Source: Paenisporosarcina cavernae
Lineage (GTDB): Bacteria; Bacillota; Bacilli; Bacillales_A; Planococcaceae
Length of the DNA: 64,000 nt
Reading direction: 5' to 3'
Assembly: GCF_003595195.1 (NCBI RefSeq)
Contig: NZ_CP032418.1
Location: 570,501-634,500 of the forward strand
Position numbers and translations under genes: made by a program
Notes under the pieces: generated by a model
Database searches by the model: none
What the model was told of the DNA's origin: nothing
What the model saw: only the letters and a program-made list of their open reading frames with translations
In this document: positions 1 through 8,432 of the stretch, piece by piece
Numbering within the stretch: position 1 is the first letter of the stretch
How the letters are laid out: each line of letters begins with the position of its first letter

Positions 1-877
1 TTGTTTAATGGTCGGGATCTCCCGATCCGGTTATTACAAGTGGATGAAAAATTCCCATAAAGAAAGAAAAGCAGAAAAGGATAAAACACTTCTTAACAAG
101 ATGTTGAGTATCTACAATACTCATGCAGGTACATTAGGGAATGAACGAATGAAAAATGAATTAGAAAAGGCTGGAATTAAGGTCAGTGTAAAGCGAATTG
201 CGAGAATGCGAAGAGATTATCATATGCCATTAAAAACAAGTCATAATTGGAAACAAAAATCAAAACCACACGCGATAATCGGAAATCTTTTAAACCGTAA
301 CTTTAAAGCTAAACGTCCAGGAATTAAACTATGTATTGACATTACTTATCTAGAGGTCGAGAGACCTTATAGACATTTTTTATATCTATGTGCCATTAAA
401 GATTTGTGCCATGGAGAGGTAGTCGCCTACTCGATCAGCGATACGATGACGACATCGATGGTTTTACAAGCAGTTGATCAATTGTTGGAGAAAGGTCTTA
501 TGGAAAAGAATGCGATTCTACATAGTGATCAGGGATCGCAATTTACTAGTGCAAGATATTTAAATTACCTTTACCAAAACTCCATAACTCCCTCTATGTC
601 GCGTAGAGGAAACTGTTGGGATAATGCATGCATCGAAAGCTTTTTTGGGAAGCTTAAAGTAGAAATGCCATGTTTTATAATCCCTAAAACAGATGAAGAA
701 ATGATAAAGGCAGTTGAAAATTACATCTCTTATTATAACAATGTTCGACCGCAATTAAAATCAAAGAAGACTCCTAAAGAGCTTTTACTAGAAATGGCTT
801 CTTAAGTAGAAAATGCCTAGGGCGGAAATGAGCGGAATTTGAGCGGACTACTTGTCTACTTGACAGGTAGTAGGTCA
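1..877 (+). mobile_element. Right part of an IS3-family insertion sequence
   Basis: OrfB is followed by about 70 non-coding bases ending in ggtagtaggtca. The terminal CA at 876-877 fits the TG...CA ends of IS3 elements, and the dispersed repeat described next begins immediately after it. The left end lies outside the window, so the boundary is inferred, not shown by paired inverted repeats. Confidence 0.45.
2..805 (+). CDS. IS3-family (IS150-type) transposase OrfB, 5' end off window
   Basis: Integrase-core transposase that cuts and joins the ends of an IS3-group insertion sequence. Counting from the first visible ATG (position 8), the acidic triad is Asp111 in CIDITYL, Asp174 in HSDQGSQF and Glu210 in ACIESFFGK. 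The 35-residue gap between the second Asp and the Glu is the D,D(35)E spacing of the family. An HTH_21-like N-terminal stretch (SRSGYYKW) is present. The frame stays open to the left edge, and IS3 OrfB is normally made by frameshifting from OrfA, so the true start and OrfA lie outside. No stop or frameshift is seen, so the copy may be functional. Confidence 0.9.
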   Translation, partial: CLMVGISRSGYYKWMKNSHKERKAEKDKTLLNKMLSIYNTHAGTLGNERMKNELEKAGIKVSVKRIARMRRDYHMPLKTSHNWKQKSKPHAIIGNLLNRNFKAKRPGIKLCIDITYLEVERPYRHFLYLCAIKDLCHGEVVAYSISDTMTTSMVLQAVDQLLEKGLMEKNAILHSDQGSQFTSARYLNYLYQNSITPSMSRRGNCWDNACIESFFGKLKVEMPCFIIPKTDEEMIKAVENYISYYNNVRPQLKSKKTPKELLLEMAS

Positions 878-1205
878 TCCAGCAAAAATAGTATAGATTC
901 GTCATGCATCGCACACAAATCGAATATATCGCACATAATTTCCAGGTTTCGCCCCGCTAGAGTGTTCTAATACCTATATTTTATATCGAATAAGACATCA
1001 TAAGATGAAGTCAGTGCGTTTTCGCCACAGCGAAAACGGTCCATTCAAACTAATAGGGAGGCTTTCGCACGCGAAAGCTTCTGATTTACCCCCTGGCAAC
1101 TTACTATCCTAAGAATCCAGCAGAAATAGTATAGATTCGTCATGCATCGCACACAAATCGAGTATATCGCACATCATCTCCAAATACCGCACCACTAATG
1201 GGTAC
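878..1205 (+). repeat. Dispersed TCGCACA/double-hairpin repeat, about 1.4 tandem copies
   Basis: Non-coding repeat with a fixed order: an AGCAGAAAT-like lead, two or three ATCGCACAnAAT motifs, a TATATCGAATAAGACAT block, a hairpin cgttttcgcc-acag-cgaaaacg (1017-1038), then GGAGGCTTTCGC with a second hairpin gctttcgcacgcgaaagc (1061-1078). The lead segment starting gtatagattc recurs at 891 and 1129, a period of 238 bp. Related copies lie at 4617-5390 and, inverted, at 39530-39860. No ORF runs through it. Function is unknown. Confidence 0.8.
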
Positions 1206-1383
1206 AAATGATCTCCAATTTCCTATCCTAAACTATTTATCTCTGATTTCAGATGCGAATCCCCGATGAGAACTCCCTATATAAAGCACGCATCTCCCAA
1301 TATAACTTTCTGAATTATTAGAGTTTCAGAAATGAAACATTCCTCCTTTACAAATTTCGCCCCACGAAGTAAACTAATATCTT

Positions 1384-1398
1384 GTTAAGTTACTTAAC
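1384..1398. promoter_or_regulatory. Inverted-repeat operator, probably for the MarR regulator
   Basis: GTTAAGT-T-ACTTAAC is a perfect 7-bp-arm palindrome. A second related half-palindrome, ttaacttgcttaag, follows at 1401-1414 and runs into the ribosome binding site. MarR proteins typically bind 15-20 bp palindromes over their own promoter, so autoregulation of the two-gene efflux operon is inferred. Confidence 0.6.
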
Positions 1399-1425
1399 TA
1401 TTAACTTGCTTAAGGAGTTTTCCAC

Positions 1426-1845
1426 ATGAATCGGCAAGAAGTGACAAAAGAGTTTATTCATTTATTCCGTCAATTAATCCGCACTTCACGTGCCGATCTT
1501 TCTAAGTTGTTAGAAGAATTTATTCCATATAATGAGTACGTATTTTTAGGAATCGTTAGCGAATTCGGTCCTTTGAAACCGAGTGAAGTCGCAATACGTG
1601 TCAATACAACAAAAGCGTACGTTACCATGACGTCCGATAAATTAGTCGAAAAAGGGTTTCTGGAACGGACTCGTTCTGAGGAAGATCGGCGTGCCGTATT
1701 TCTCCACGTGACACCAAAAGGGGAGGAAGTGATTTCTCAAATGCGCGAAATCATAGTGGACTATTTTGATGTGAAATTCGTGGACCTTTCGGAGACGGAA
1801 ATTATCTCTGTGAATGAAACACTCAAGAAAATACCTTTGAAATAG
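1426..1845 (+). CDS. MarR-family transcriptional regulator
   Basis: Winged-helix dimeric repressor of 139 residues, the usual MarR length. The DNA-binding part spans about residues 40-100: helix-turn-helix with KPSEVAIRVNTTKAYVTMTSDKL, then the wing with RTRSEEDRRAVFLHVTPKG, where the DRR motif is typical of the family. The start is ATG 1426 with TAAGGAG eight bases upstream. The gene ends 20 bp before the DHA2 transporter and is evidently its operon partner and likely ligand-responsive repressor, acting at the palindrome 1384-1398. The ligand cannot be told from sequence. Confidence 0.9.
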   Translation: MNRQEVTKEFIHLFRQLIRTSRADLSKLLEEFIPYNEYVFLGIVSEFGPLKPSEVAIRVNTTKAYVTMTSDKLVEKGFLERTRSEEDRRAVFLHVTPKGEEVISQMREIIVDYFDVKFVDLSETEIISVNETLKKIPLK

Positions 1846-1865
1846 AAGAAAAGAAGGAGATATGT

Positions 1866-3437
1866 ATGGAACATTTATCACATAAAGAGAAAATGACAAT
1901 CATTGTTGCGATTATTTCTGCACAATTTTTCGCTGCAGTGAACCAAACAATTGTCGGTAATGCATTACCAAAAATTATCGCCGACCTTGGCGGAATCGAT
2001 TATTATAGCTGGGTATTCACAAGCTTCATGTTAACGTCTGCGATTATGACAGTAGTAGCAGGAAAGCTATCCGATATCTTCGGACGGAAACCTTTCTTCC
2101 TCATCGGGATTGGGGTATTCACAGTAGGTGCGTTTTTAAGTGGATTATCCGCAACGATCGAACAACTCATTATTTTCCGTGCGATCCAAGGGATTGGAGC
2201 AGGTCTCATCATCCCAACCGCTTTCGCTGCAGTCGGAGATTTATTTTCCCCACGTGAACGAGGAAAATGGCAAGGGATTATGAGCTCGGTTTTCGGAATT
2301 TCCTCTGTTATAGGACCAACAATCGGCGGATATATCGTTGATAATTTAGAATGGAAATGGGTATTCTGGGTCTTCTTACCGCTTGGAATCGTCGCGTTCG
2401 TTTTAATCTGGAGACTATTCCCGTCAGTGGAACGCCGTCAAAATGAAACAATCGACTACCTTGGCTCCATCGTATTAGCTGCGACACTCGTATCGTTACT
2501 TCTAGGGTTATCATGGGGTGGCACAGAATACGCGTGGGACTCAGGCGTGATTCTAGGTTTATTCGCAGGAGCAATCATCGGAGTAATCCTCTTTATCTTT
2601 GTGGAAAATCGAGCGAAAAGTCCGATTTTACCACTACACTTGTTTAAATACTCGAACTTTGCGTTCTCGAACTTAATCGGTTTTGCCGTCGGGATCGGAA
2701 TGTTCGGCGGAATTATGTATATCCCGTACTTCTTACAAGGGGTACTCGGATACTCCGCAACGCACTCTAGCTTTATTTCCATGACTATGACACTTGGTCT
2801 AGTTGCAGCGAGTACATTTGGTGGTAACTTAATTACCAAAACCGGGAAATACAAGCGACAAGCAACACTCGGATTATTTTTAACAGTGATTGGTCTGTAC
2901 CTTATGTCTACAATGGACGCAGGAACGAATCAGTTCGTGTTAGTCGGCTATCAACTCTTAGTCGGATTCGGAATCGGGATTGGCTTAACCGTGTTTACAC
3001 TCGTTGCGCAAAACTCGGTCTCACAAGACTATCTCGGGGTTGCGACAGCTGCCACACAACTATTCCGTTCAATCGGTGGTACAGTAGGGGTTGCCGTACT
3101 TGGAACCGTGTTAAATACATCGATGAAAAACAAACTCGAATCGTATGACACATCTGCCATTCCGCCAGAAGCGGCAGAAACACTCGCCAAATTCCAAAAC
3201 CCAGCGTTGCTCCTTGACCATACTCAACTAGATGCAATCGAATCAAAACTACCAGCAGAAATGTTGCCGTTGTTCAACGAAATGATTCACCACCTGCAAG
3301 ACGCACTAACATACGCACTTTCCAACGTGTTCATGTTATCGTCGGTTGTTATGTTAGTTGCGGCGTTACTCACATTCTTCATCAGTGAAGTCCCACTACG
3401 TGGTAAAGCACCAGAAGCAAAAACGAAAGCTGAATAA
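1866..3437 (+). CDS. DHA2-family (EmrB/QacA-type) MFS multidrug efflux transporter
   Basis: Proton-driven drug exporter of the inner membrane, 523 residues, fitting the 14-helix DHA2 group. Motif A is seen between helices 2 and 3 (GKLSDIFGRKP, about residues 67-77), and a motif-C-like glycine-rich segment (SSVIGPTIGGYIVD) in helix 5. A long loop before the last helix (about residues 415-475) is typical of DHA2. The start ATG has GAAGGAGAT upstream. It is co-transcribed with the MarR gene and closes with a terminator. Substrate range is unknown. Confidence 0.9.
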   Translation: MEHLSHKEKMTIIVAIISAQFFAAVNQTIVGNALPKIIADLGGIDYYSWVFTSFMLTSAIMTVVAGKLSDIFGRKPFFLIGIGVFTVGAFLSGLSATIEQLIIFRAIQGIGAGLIIPTAFAAVGDLFSPRERGKWQGIMSSVFGISSVIGPTIGGYIVDNLEWKWVFWVFLPLGIVAFVLIWRLFPSVERRQNETIDYLGSIVLAATLVSLLLGLSWGGTEYAWDSGVILGLFAGAIIGVILFIFVENRAKSPILPLHLFKYSNFAFSNLIGFAVGIGMFGGIMYIPYFLQGVLGYSATHSSFISMTMTLGLVAASTFGGNLITKTGKYKRQATLGLFLTVIGLYLMSTMDAGTNQFVLVGYQLLVGFGIGIGLTVFTLVAQNSVSQDYLGVATAATQLFRSIGGTVGVAVLGTVLNTSMKNKLESYDTSAIPPEAAETLAKFQNPALLLDHTQLDAIESKLPAEMLPLFNEMIHHLQDALTYALSNVFMLSSVVMLVAALLTFFISEVPLRGKAPEAKTKAE

Positions 3438-3450
3438 CAAACTAGAGTCT

Positions 3451-3481
3451 CTAAACCCCAACCGGTTTAGGGGCTTTTTTT
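3451..3481 (+). terminator. Rho-independent terminator of the marR-MFS operon
   Basis: Hairpin ctaaaccccaaccggtttagggg (CCCC/GGGG with an inner aacc/ggtt) followed by seven T residues, 14 bp after the transporter stop. Confidence 0.7.
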
Positions 3482-3705
3482 GGCAATGAAGTGCGGAGCG
3501 TGGAAAGTACCAAAATCGTATTTTCAGGAACTGTCACTTAATCTTACGGACACTAAGTATCGAGGGTGTTTTTCCGGAAAAGAATACATGTAAAATACCC
3601 GAAAATTTTATTTTCAAGGTGGGTTTTAGGGGTGAAATGAATATTCTCATGTTTTACAACAATTTACTCAAAAAGTATGCTCCTTTTTAAAAAGGAGAGA
3701 TTCAC

Positions 3706-4614
3706 ATGCTACTTAAAAAGAAAGAACCAAGTGTCGAACTCGAGAAAATGATTCTGCTTCGAAATCGATTGAGTACTACCCATCCTACTTACCCGAAATT
3801 AAATCGCGACATTCAACAAATAACAGCAGGAGATTTCGGGGAAGAAATCGTCGCGAAATTTATCCAAGCATACAATCATCCAACAAAAGCGTATATTTTG
3901 CACGACTTACTACTAGCTTCTAACTCAGATTTTCAACTGGATCATGTACTTGTCACAAATTCCTGCATTATCATTGTTGAAACGAAACATATAAAAGGGG
4001 ACATACACATACACGACCGTCCGGCACACATGACAAGGCAAATCGACACTGGACCTATTGAACGTTTCGAATCGCCAGTTATGCAGTTGAACCGATCCAT
4101 TTTATTTTTATCGGATTGGTTAATCGAAAGAGGAGTAGATATTCCGGTCAAAGGGATACTAGTATTTTCCCACGCAGATGCGCTCGTCACTTCAGACTCA
4201 AGTGATCATCTAATAACCAAACCAAAATACGTCTCGATGAAATTGAGAGAAATCAGAATAGAAAAAGCAAGTCTAACTTCTCTACAAACAAAGCAACTCG
4301 CCACAGCGATCATGACTTCCCACAAAATCTATGAGAATAAATACTTTCAATCGCAGTATCCATATAAAAAAGAGGACCTTCAAACAGGAGTGCAATGTCA
4401 GAAGTGTGCGAGATTCGGGATGGAGAAAAGAAGGCAAACGTGGATGTGTGAGTGCGGCCATCGTGATAAAAATGCCCATTTATCTGCAATGAAAGACTAC
4501 CAACTACTGCTCGGGAAACTACCAAACACAGAATCTATCATGGATTTCTTGCAGGTACCAAGTCGTTACGTTGCAAGAAGGATTATGAAAAAATATTCTT
4601 TATCAGAATCATAA
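3706..4614 (+). CDS. NERD-domain (nuclease-related) protein with zinc ribbon
   Basis: 302 residues. The NERD domain occupies about residues 40-155, with the conserved core GDFGEEIVAKF, DFQLDHVLV and IIIVETKHIKG; the Asp-Glu-x-Lys arrangement resembles PD-(D/E)xK nucleases. A zinc-ribbon-like segment follows near residues 228-250 (CQKC ... MCECGH), and the C-terminal tail looks like a small helical domain. NERD proteins are thought to act on DNA, but no activity is established for this subfamily. The start is ATG 3706 with AAAAAGGAGAG upstream. It stands alone, flanked downstream by the repeat array. Confidence 0.85.
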   Translation: MLLKKKEPSVELEKMILLRNRLSTTHPTYPKLNRDIQQITAGDFGEEIVAKFIQAYNHPTKAYILHDLLLASNSDFQLDHVLVTNSCIIIVETKHIKGDIHIHDRPAHMTRQIDTGPIERFESPVMQLNRSILFLSDWLIERGVDIPVKGILVFSHADALVTSDSSDHLITKPKYVSMKLREIRIEKASLTSLQTKQLATAIMTSHKIYENKYFQSQYPYKKEDLQTGVQCQKCARFGMEKRRQTWMCECGHRDKNAHLSAMKDYQLLLGKLPNTESIMDFLQVPSRYVARRIMKKYSLSES

Positions 4615-4616
4615 AA

Positions 4617-5390
4617 ATCCAGCAGAAATCGTATTCATGTGACTTGAATCGCACACAATTTGTTTATATCGCACATAATATCAGAATATCGCCCCATGAG
4701 CGTGTTTTTGTACCTACACTTTATATCGAATACGACATAACGAGTATCTGCCACTAAGATCAATGCGTTTTCGCCAATGCGAAAACGGTCCATTACAACC
4801 TAAAGGGAGGCTTTCGCTCGCGAAAGCTTCTGATTTAATCTCTGGCAATCAATGTAGTTTGAATCTCAAACTATAAAAAGCATAATAATCCTTCATACAT
4901 TATATAAAAGCGCCACGAATCGCACAGAATTCTTCTGAATCGCACATAATATCAGAATATCGCACCATGTGAGTGTTTTTGTACCTAAACTTTATATCGA
5001 ATAAGACATAACGAGTATCTGCCACTAAGATCAATGCGTTTTCGCCAATGCGAAAACGGTCCATTACAACCTAATGGGAGGCTTTCGCTCGCGAAAGCTT
5101 CTGATTTGATCTCTGGCAATCAATGTAGTTTGAATCTCAAACTATAAAAAGCATAAGAATCCTTCATACATTATATAAAAGCGCCACGAATCGCACACAT
5201 TTCTTCTGAATCGCACATAATTTCAGAGAATCGCACCATGTGAGTGTTATTTTATCCACTATTTATATCGAATACGGCATAAATATCATCCTAAACCAAA
5301 ATCGATACGTCTTCTCCAAACCGAACACGGTCCACTACAACAAAAATGATGGCTTTCGCGCGCGAAAGCCTCTGATTTCCCTCTTCAACC
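4617..5390 (+). repeat. Tandem array, about 2.8 copies of a 271-bp double-hairpin repeat
   Basis: The sequence gaatcgcaca recurs at 4646, 4917 and 5188, exactly 271 bp apart. Copies 1 and 2 are nearly identical through the two hairpins (cgttttcgccaatgcgaaaacg and gctttcgctcgcgaaagc). Copy 3 is diverged: its first hairpin is lost (gtcttctccaaaccgaacac), while the second (gctttcgcgcgcgaaagc) remains. It belongs to the same family as 878-1205. The long reading frame crossing copy 3 into the EamA gene is not a real N-terminus. Confidence 0.9.
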
Positions 5391-5455
5391 CCATTTACTT
5401 TCGACCTTCGAAATATTATCATCGAACTAACACACCACGAAGGGAGCACCACACC

Positions 5456-6382
5456 ATGAATCTCTGGAAAGTCTACGCCATACTCGTCACCGTCATGTTC
5501 ATCTGGGGATTCAACTTACCAGCGGTCAAATTCCTCGTCGGCTACATCGAGCCGGTGACTATGACCGCATTCCGAATATTACTCGCAAGTCTCACCGTCT
5601 TCGCGATACTCACGGTCTTGAAAATCGTTAGAAAACCTACAAAAAAAGAACTACCCTATATACTTGCCGGAGCACTACTCAACGTTGTCGGACACCATTA
5701 CTTCCTATCCATGGGACTCACCACAACAACCAGTACATCCGCTGGCCTTATTCTAGGAACTGGACCTGTACTTACAGCAGTCATCGCATCCCTCATGCTG
5801 CGAATTTTCCCATCCAAACTTCAATGGATTGGCGTATTTCTTGGACTCGCTGGAGTAAGTATCACCGTCCTATCGACAGGTGGAGAAACCGGCGGACTAT
5901 CAATTGGACAACTGTTTGTCTTTCTTTCGATCCTATCGCAAGTATTTAGCTACATGATCATCGCAAAACTTGCAAAAACACTCGACCCGCGACTACTCAC
6001 AGCGTACATGTTTTTCGTCGGTTCGATTATATTATTTCTCATCAGCCTTATCCAAGAACCAGGCGAAATCGCGAAATTTGCCACCGTACCACCTGTTTTC
6101 TGGGTCTATTTCTTTGGAAGCGGCATGATTGGGACCGCAGTCGGACATATGCTATACAACTACTCCGTCGGGAAAGCTGGTCCATCTAAAGCCGCCATTT
6201 TTATGAACTTGAATACAGTATTTGTCTTACTGGGTTCCGCCATCCTACTTGGCGAAATCATCACAACTCGCCACGTCTTCGGACTTATCTTAATCGTTGC
6301 AGGAGTTATTTTCGGCTCCGGAGCAGCAGAGGATTTATGGAAGAAACGTAAGGTCAAAAGGACTATGAATGCTCTCAAGTGA
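5456..6382 (+). CDS. EamA (DMT-superfamily) transporter
   Basis: Ten-helix inner-membrane transporter of the drug/metabolite superfamily, 308 residues from ATG 5456, which has GAAGGGAGCACC before it. Two EamA repeats are visible. The first opens with VMFIWGFNLPAVKF (about residues 11-24); the second covers about residues 160-290 and ends in the conserved GLILIVAGVIFG. A basic tail (KKRKVKR) follows. Upstream in-frame codons lie inside the repeat and lack a ribosome site, so they were excluded. Many codons end in C (atc, ctc, gtc, tac), unlike the S-layer genes, which may point to a different history. The substrate is unknown. Confidence 0.88.
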   Translation: MNLWKVYAILVTVMFIWGFNLPAVKFLVGYIEPVTMTAFRILLASLTVFAILTVLKIVRKPTKKELPYILAGALLNVVGHHYFLSMGLTTTTSTSAGLILGTGPVLTAVIASLMLRIFPSKLQWIGVFLGLAGVSITVLSTGGETGGLSIGQLFVFLSILSQVFSYMIIAKLAKTLDPRLLTAYMFFVGSIILFLISLIQEPGEIAKFATVPPVFWVYFFGSGMIGTAVGHMLYNYSVGKAGPSKAAIFMNLNTVFVLLGSAILLGEIITTRHVFGLILIVAGVIFGSGAAEDLWKKRKVKRTMNALK

Positions 6383-6486
6383 TAATGTAAATATCTTCAA
6401 ATTAGTTTAAATGGCGGATGTTTCGACAAAGAATTATGTCGATAATAATTATTATAGATACTTCTTTGCCTAAAGGAGGCACACCA

Positions 6487-6855
6487 TTGAACGTAGACGA
6501 ACTACTAGAACGAGTAAACTCATGTGCTGACGACCTCGACCTCGTTGCGGCCAGAAAATACATTGAAGAAAACAGAGAGCTACTTGCAGAAAATCGCCAT
6601 CGACTCAAACGTAACGCTCGTGAACTACTAGATTTCATCTTAAAAATGCAAGACAGTGGTAACAAAGCCTTACAGCGAAACGAAATCGCCGCCATCAACG
6701 CCATCAATAGCTACGCGACGAAATTCGATCTTCGCGGCCTAAAAGTGGCTGTTAAAAATCACTCCGAGCTTATCTTGCGAGACGACGTCATCCCGTACTT
6801 CAACACCGACGCCAAAATCATGCTCGCATCCATGAACGCCATCCCAAAGAGCTAA
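6487..6855 (+). CDS. Small uncharacterised helical protein
   Basis: 122 residues from TTG 6487, preceded by AAAGGAGG at 6473-6480. Not recognised. It is charged and apparently all-helical, with no signal peptide or membrane segment, so cytoplasmic. The pattern LLERVNSC...DLVAARKYIEENRELL suggests short helical-repeat (TPR-like) packing, but this is only an impression. C-ending codons match those of the EamA gene just upstream (104 bp gap). A terminator hairpin overlaps the stop codon, so it is probably a single-gene transcript. Confidence 0.7.
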   Translation: MNVDELLERVNSCADDLDLVAARKYIEENRELLAENRHRLKRNARELLDFILKMQDSGNKALQRNEIAAINAINSYATKFDLRGLKVAVKNHSELILRDDVIPYFNTDAKIMLASMNAIPKS

Positions 6856-6872
6856 ATGACTAGCTCTTTTTC
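6848..6872 (+). terminator. Terminator overlapping the stop codon of the 122-aa protein
   Basis: Hairpin agagcta-aatga-ctagctct followed by TTTTTCTTTT; the left arm includes the TAA stop. Confidence 0.7.
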
Positions 6873-7034
6873 TTTTGGCAATGAAAGAACTCTGCGCTTC
6901 CCCGCGTACCACCACGAAAACCAGATTGCCCCGGCTGGCGACACTCTCTCACCAGGCGTAAAACGCATCTTTCCAGAAATTTTTGTTTCAGCTTCACCTG
7001 AAAAGACCTTATACTAAATCCACCTACAATCTTG

Positions 7035-7040
7035 TATACT
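7035..7040 (+). promoter_or_regulatory. Probable -10 element for patA
   Basis: TATACT preceded by TTG, 36 bp upstream of the ATG. No convincing -35 hexamer is seen 16-18 bp upstream, so this is a weak call. Confidence 0.4.
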
Positions 7041-7075
7041 AATACCAACTTGAACATCCATTAGGAGGGTCTTCC

Positions 7076-8257
7076 ATGTCACCGTCTATCAACCCGCGCG
7101 TTCACGAAATTGCGATTTCTGGCATTCGTCAGTTTGCCAATCAATTAGTCCATTATCCTGATGCGGTTAACTTAACAATTGGGCAGCCCGATTTTCCAAC
7201 TCCCGATAACGTCAAACAAGCAGCCATTTCGGCTATCGAAAATGACTTAACCGGGTATTCCCATAACGCTGGCTTAATTGATCTTCGAAATGCGGTAAGT
7301 AAATTCTTTTACGGCACGTACAACTTAACCTATAACGCGGAAACCGATATCATTATCACAATTGGAGCATCAGAAGCAATCGACACGACATTTCGCGCAA
7401 TTTTAGAACCAGGTGATGAAGTCATTTTACCAGCGCCGTTTTATACAGGGTATGAGCCGATTATTAAACTGCTAGGTTGTACACCCGTTTATTTAAATAC
7501 GTCAGATACTGGCTTTGTACCAGATCCCAAACGATTGGAAGCGTTAATAAACGAGAACACGAAAGCCATTCTATTTAATTTCCCAAGTAATCCGACAGGT
7601 GTCACGATTGAAAAAGAACAAATGGACGCACTCGAACAGGTATTAGCACAAAAAGATGTGTTTATTGTATCCGATGAAATTTATTCCTTGAATACTTTCG
7701 AAGGAACTCATACACCGTTTGCGAGTTATCCTTCATTAAAAGACAAAACATTTACGATTCACGGCTTGTCCAAATCACATTCCATGACAGGCTGGCGAAT
7801 TGGGTTTTTAATGGGACCAACAGACGTCATGAAGCACTGCATTAAAATTCATCAATACAACGCGGTGTGTGCGAGTCTTCCAAGTCAATATGCGGCAATC
7901 GAAGCACTAACAAACGGACGCGACAACCCGGCGAAAATGAACGAACACTATATTAATCGTCGCGACTACTTATTAGAACGCCTTCATGCAATGGGTCTTC
8001 CAGTCGAAATCCCAAAAGGTGCCTTTTATTTATTCCCAAGCATCCAACATCTCGGGATGACATCCTTTGAATTTTGCACAAAACTCCTGCAAGATGGAGG
8101 AGTAGCATGCGTTCCTGGCAGTGCTTTTAGTAGCTACGGTGAAGGGTTCATCCGCATTTCGTACGCGTACAAAATGGACACATTAATCGAAGGAATGGAC
8201 CGCATGGATAAGTTTCTTCAATCGTTAAATAACACTCGAAATGTTGAGAGTGTTTAG
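7076..8257 (+). CDS. patA: Aminotransferase class I, PatA (N-acetyl-LL-diaminopimelate aminotransferase type)
   Basis: PLP enzyme of 393 residues that in Bacillus transaminates the acetylated intermediate of the diaminopimelate/lysine pathway, feeding peptidoglycan. It follows B. subtilis PatA closely from memory: EIAISGIRQFAN, LTIGQPDFPTP, IITIGASEAID, SNPTGVT, and the PLP-lysine segment GLSKSHSMTGWRIGF. It also shares KGAFYLFPSI and PGSAFSSYGEGFIRIS. The start is ATG 7076 with TTAGGAGGG. It is monocistronic in appearance, with a short hairpin over the stop codon (8231-8254) lacking a strong T run. A different aromatic or branched-chain specificity cannot be excluded. Confidence 0.85.
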   Translation: MSPSINPRVHEIAISGIRQFANQLVHYPDAVNLTIGQPDFPTPDNVKQAAISAIENDLTGYSHNAGLIDLRNAVSKFFYGTYNLTYNAETDIIITIGASEAIDTTFRAILEPGDEVILPAPFYTGYEPIIKLLGCTPVYLNTSDTGFVPDPKRLEALINENTKAILFNFPSNPTGVTIEKEQMDALEQVLAQKDVFIVSDEIYSLNTFEGTHTPFASYPSLKDKTFTIHGLSKSHSMTGWRIGFLMGPTDVMKHCIKIHQYNAVCASLPSQYAAIEALTNGRDNPAKMNEHYINRRDYLLERLHAMGLPVEIPKGAFYLFPSIQHLGMTSFEFCTKLLQDGGVACVPGSAFSSYGEGFIRISYAYKMDTLIEGMDRMDKFLQSLNNTRNVESV

Positions 8258-8296
8258 TGAATTTTTGTGGGATGATAATTTTGATGAAAAAATTAG

Positions 8297-8395
8297 CTGT
8301 CGACACCTGCAGGATTAGCGTTAGCAGAAGACCCCGCAATGCTAACTTGTTAGCATGAGGAGGCTGAAGCAACGCCTGCGGTAAGCGACAGCTAA
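8297..8395. repeat. About 100-bp imperfect palindrome, Bacillaceae-type interspersed repeat
   Basis: Outer arms ttagctgtcg (8297) and cgacagctaa (to 8395) are exact complements. Inside, cctgcagg pairs with cctgcgg, and the centre holds gcgttagcagaagaccccgc and gaggaggctgaagc blocks. The order resembles GC-rich palindromic intergenic repeats found in many Bacillaceae genomes, recalled rather than searched. It fills the patA-hydrolase gap and would fold into a long stem in RNA. Confidence 0.65.
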
Positions 8396-8432
8396 AAATT
8401 ATTAAGTAATAAATTGAAAGGATTTGACGCAA

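Larger units (their letters stand above)
806..1425. other. Gene-free stretch upstream of the MarR regulator
   Basis: It holds the IS3 end, the dispersed repeat and, from about 1206, AT-rich sequence leading to the marR-type promoter/operator. No coding region is supported. Confidence 0.6.

Noticed and set aside
2456-2854. 132-codon minus-strand frame within the MFS transporter
   Set aside because: Shadow of a clear membrane protein gene; composition follows the sense strand.
4646-5230. Regular TCGCACA repeats considered as a CRISPR array
   Set aside because: Units are short and degenerate, spacers are not unique or of uniform length, and the real period is a 271-bp tandem duplication; no cas genes are near.
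5240-5455. In-frame upstream extension of the EamA gene
   Set aside because: It lies in copy 3 of the dispersed repeat, has no ribosome site, and the protein family begins at the later ATG 5456.
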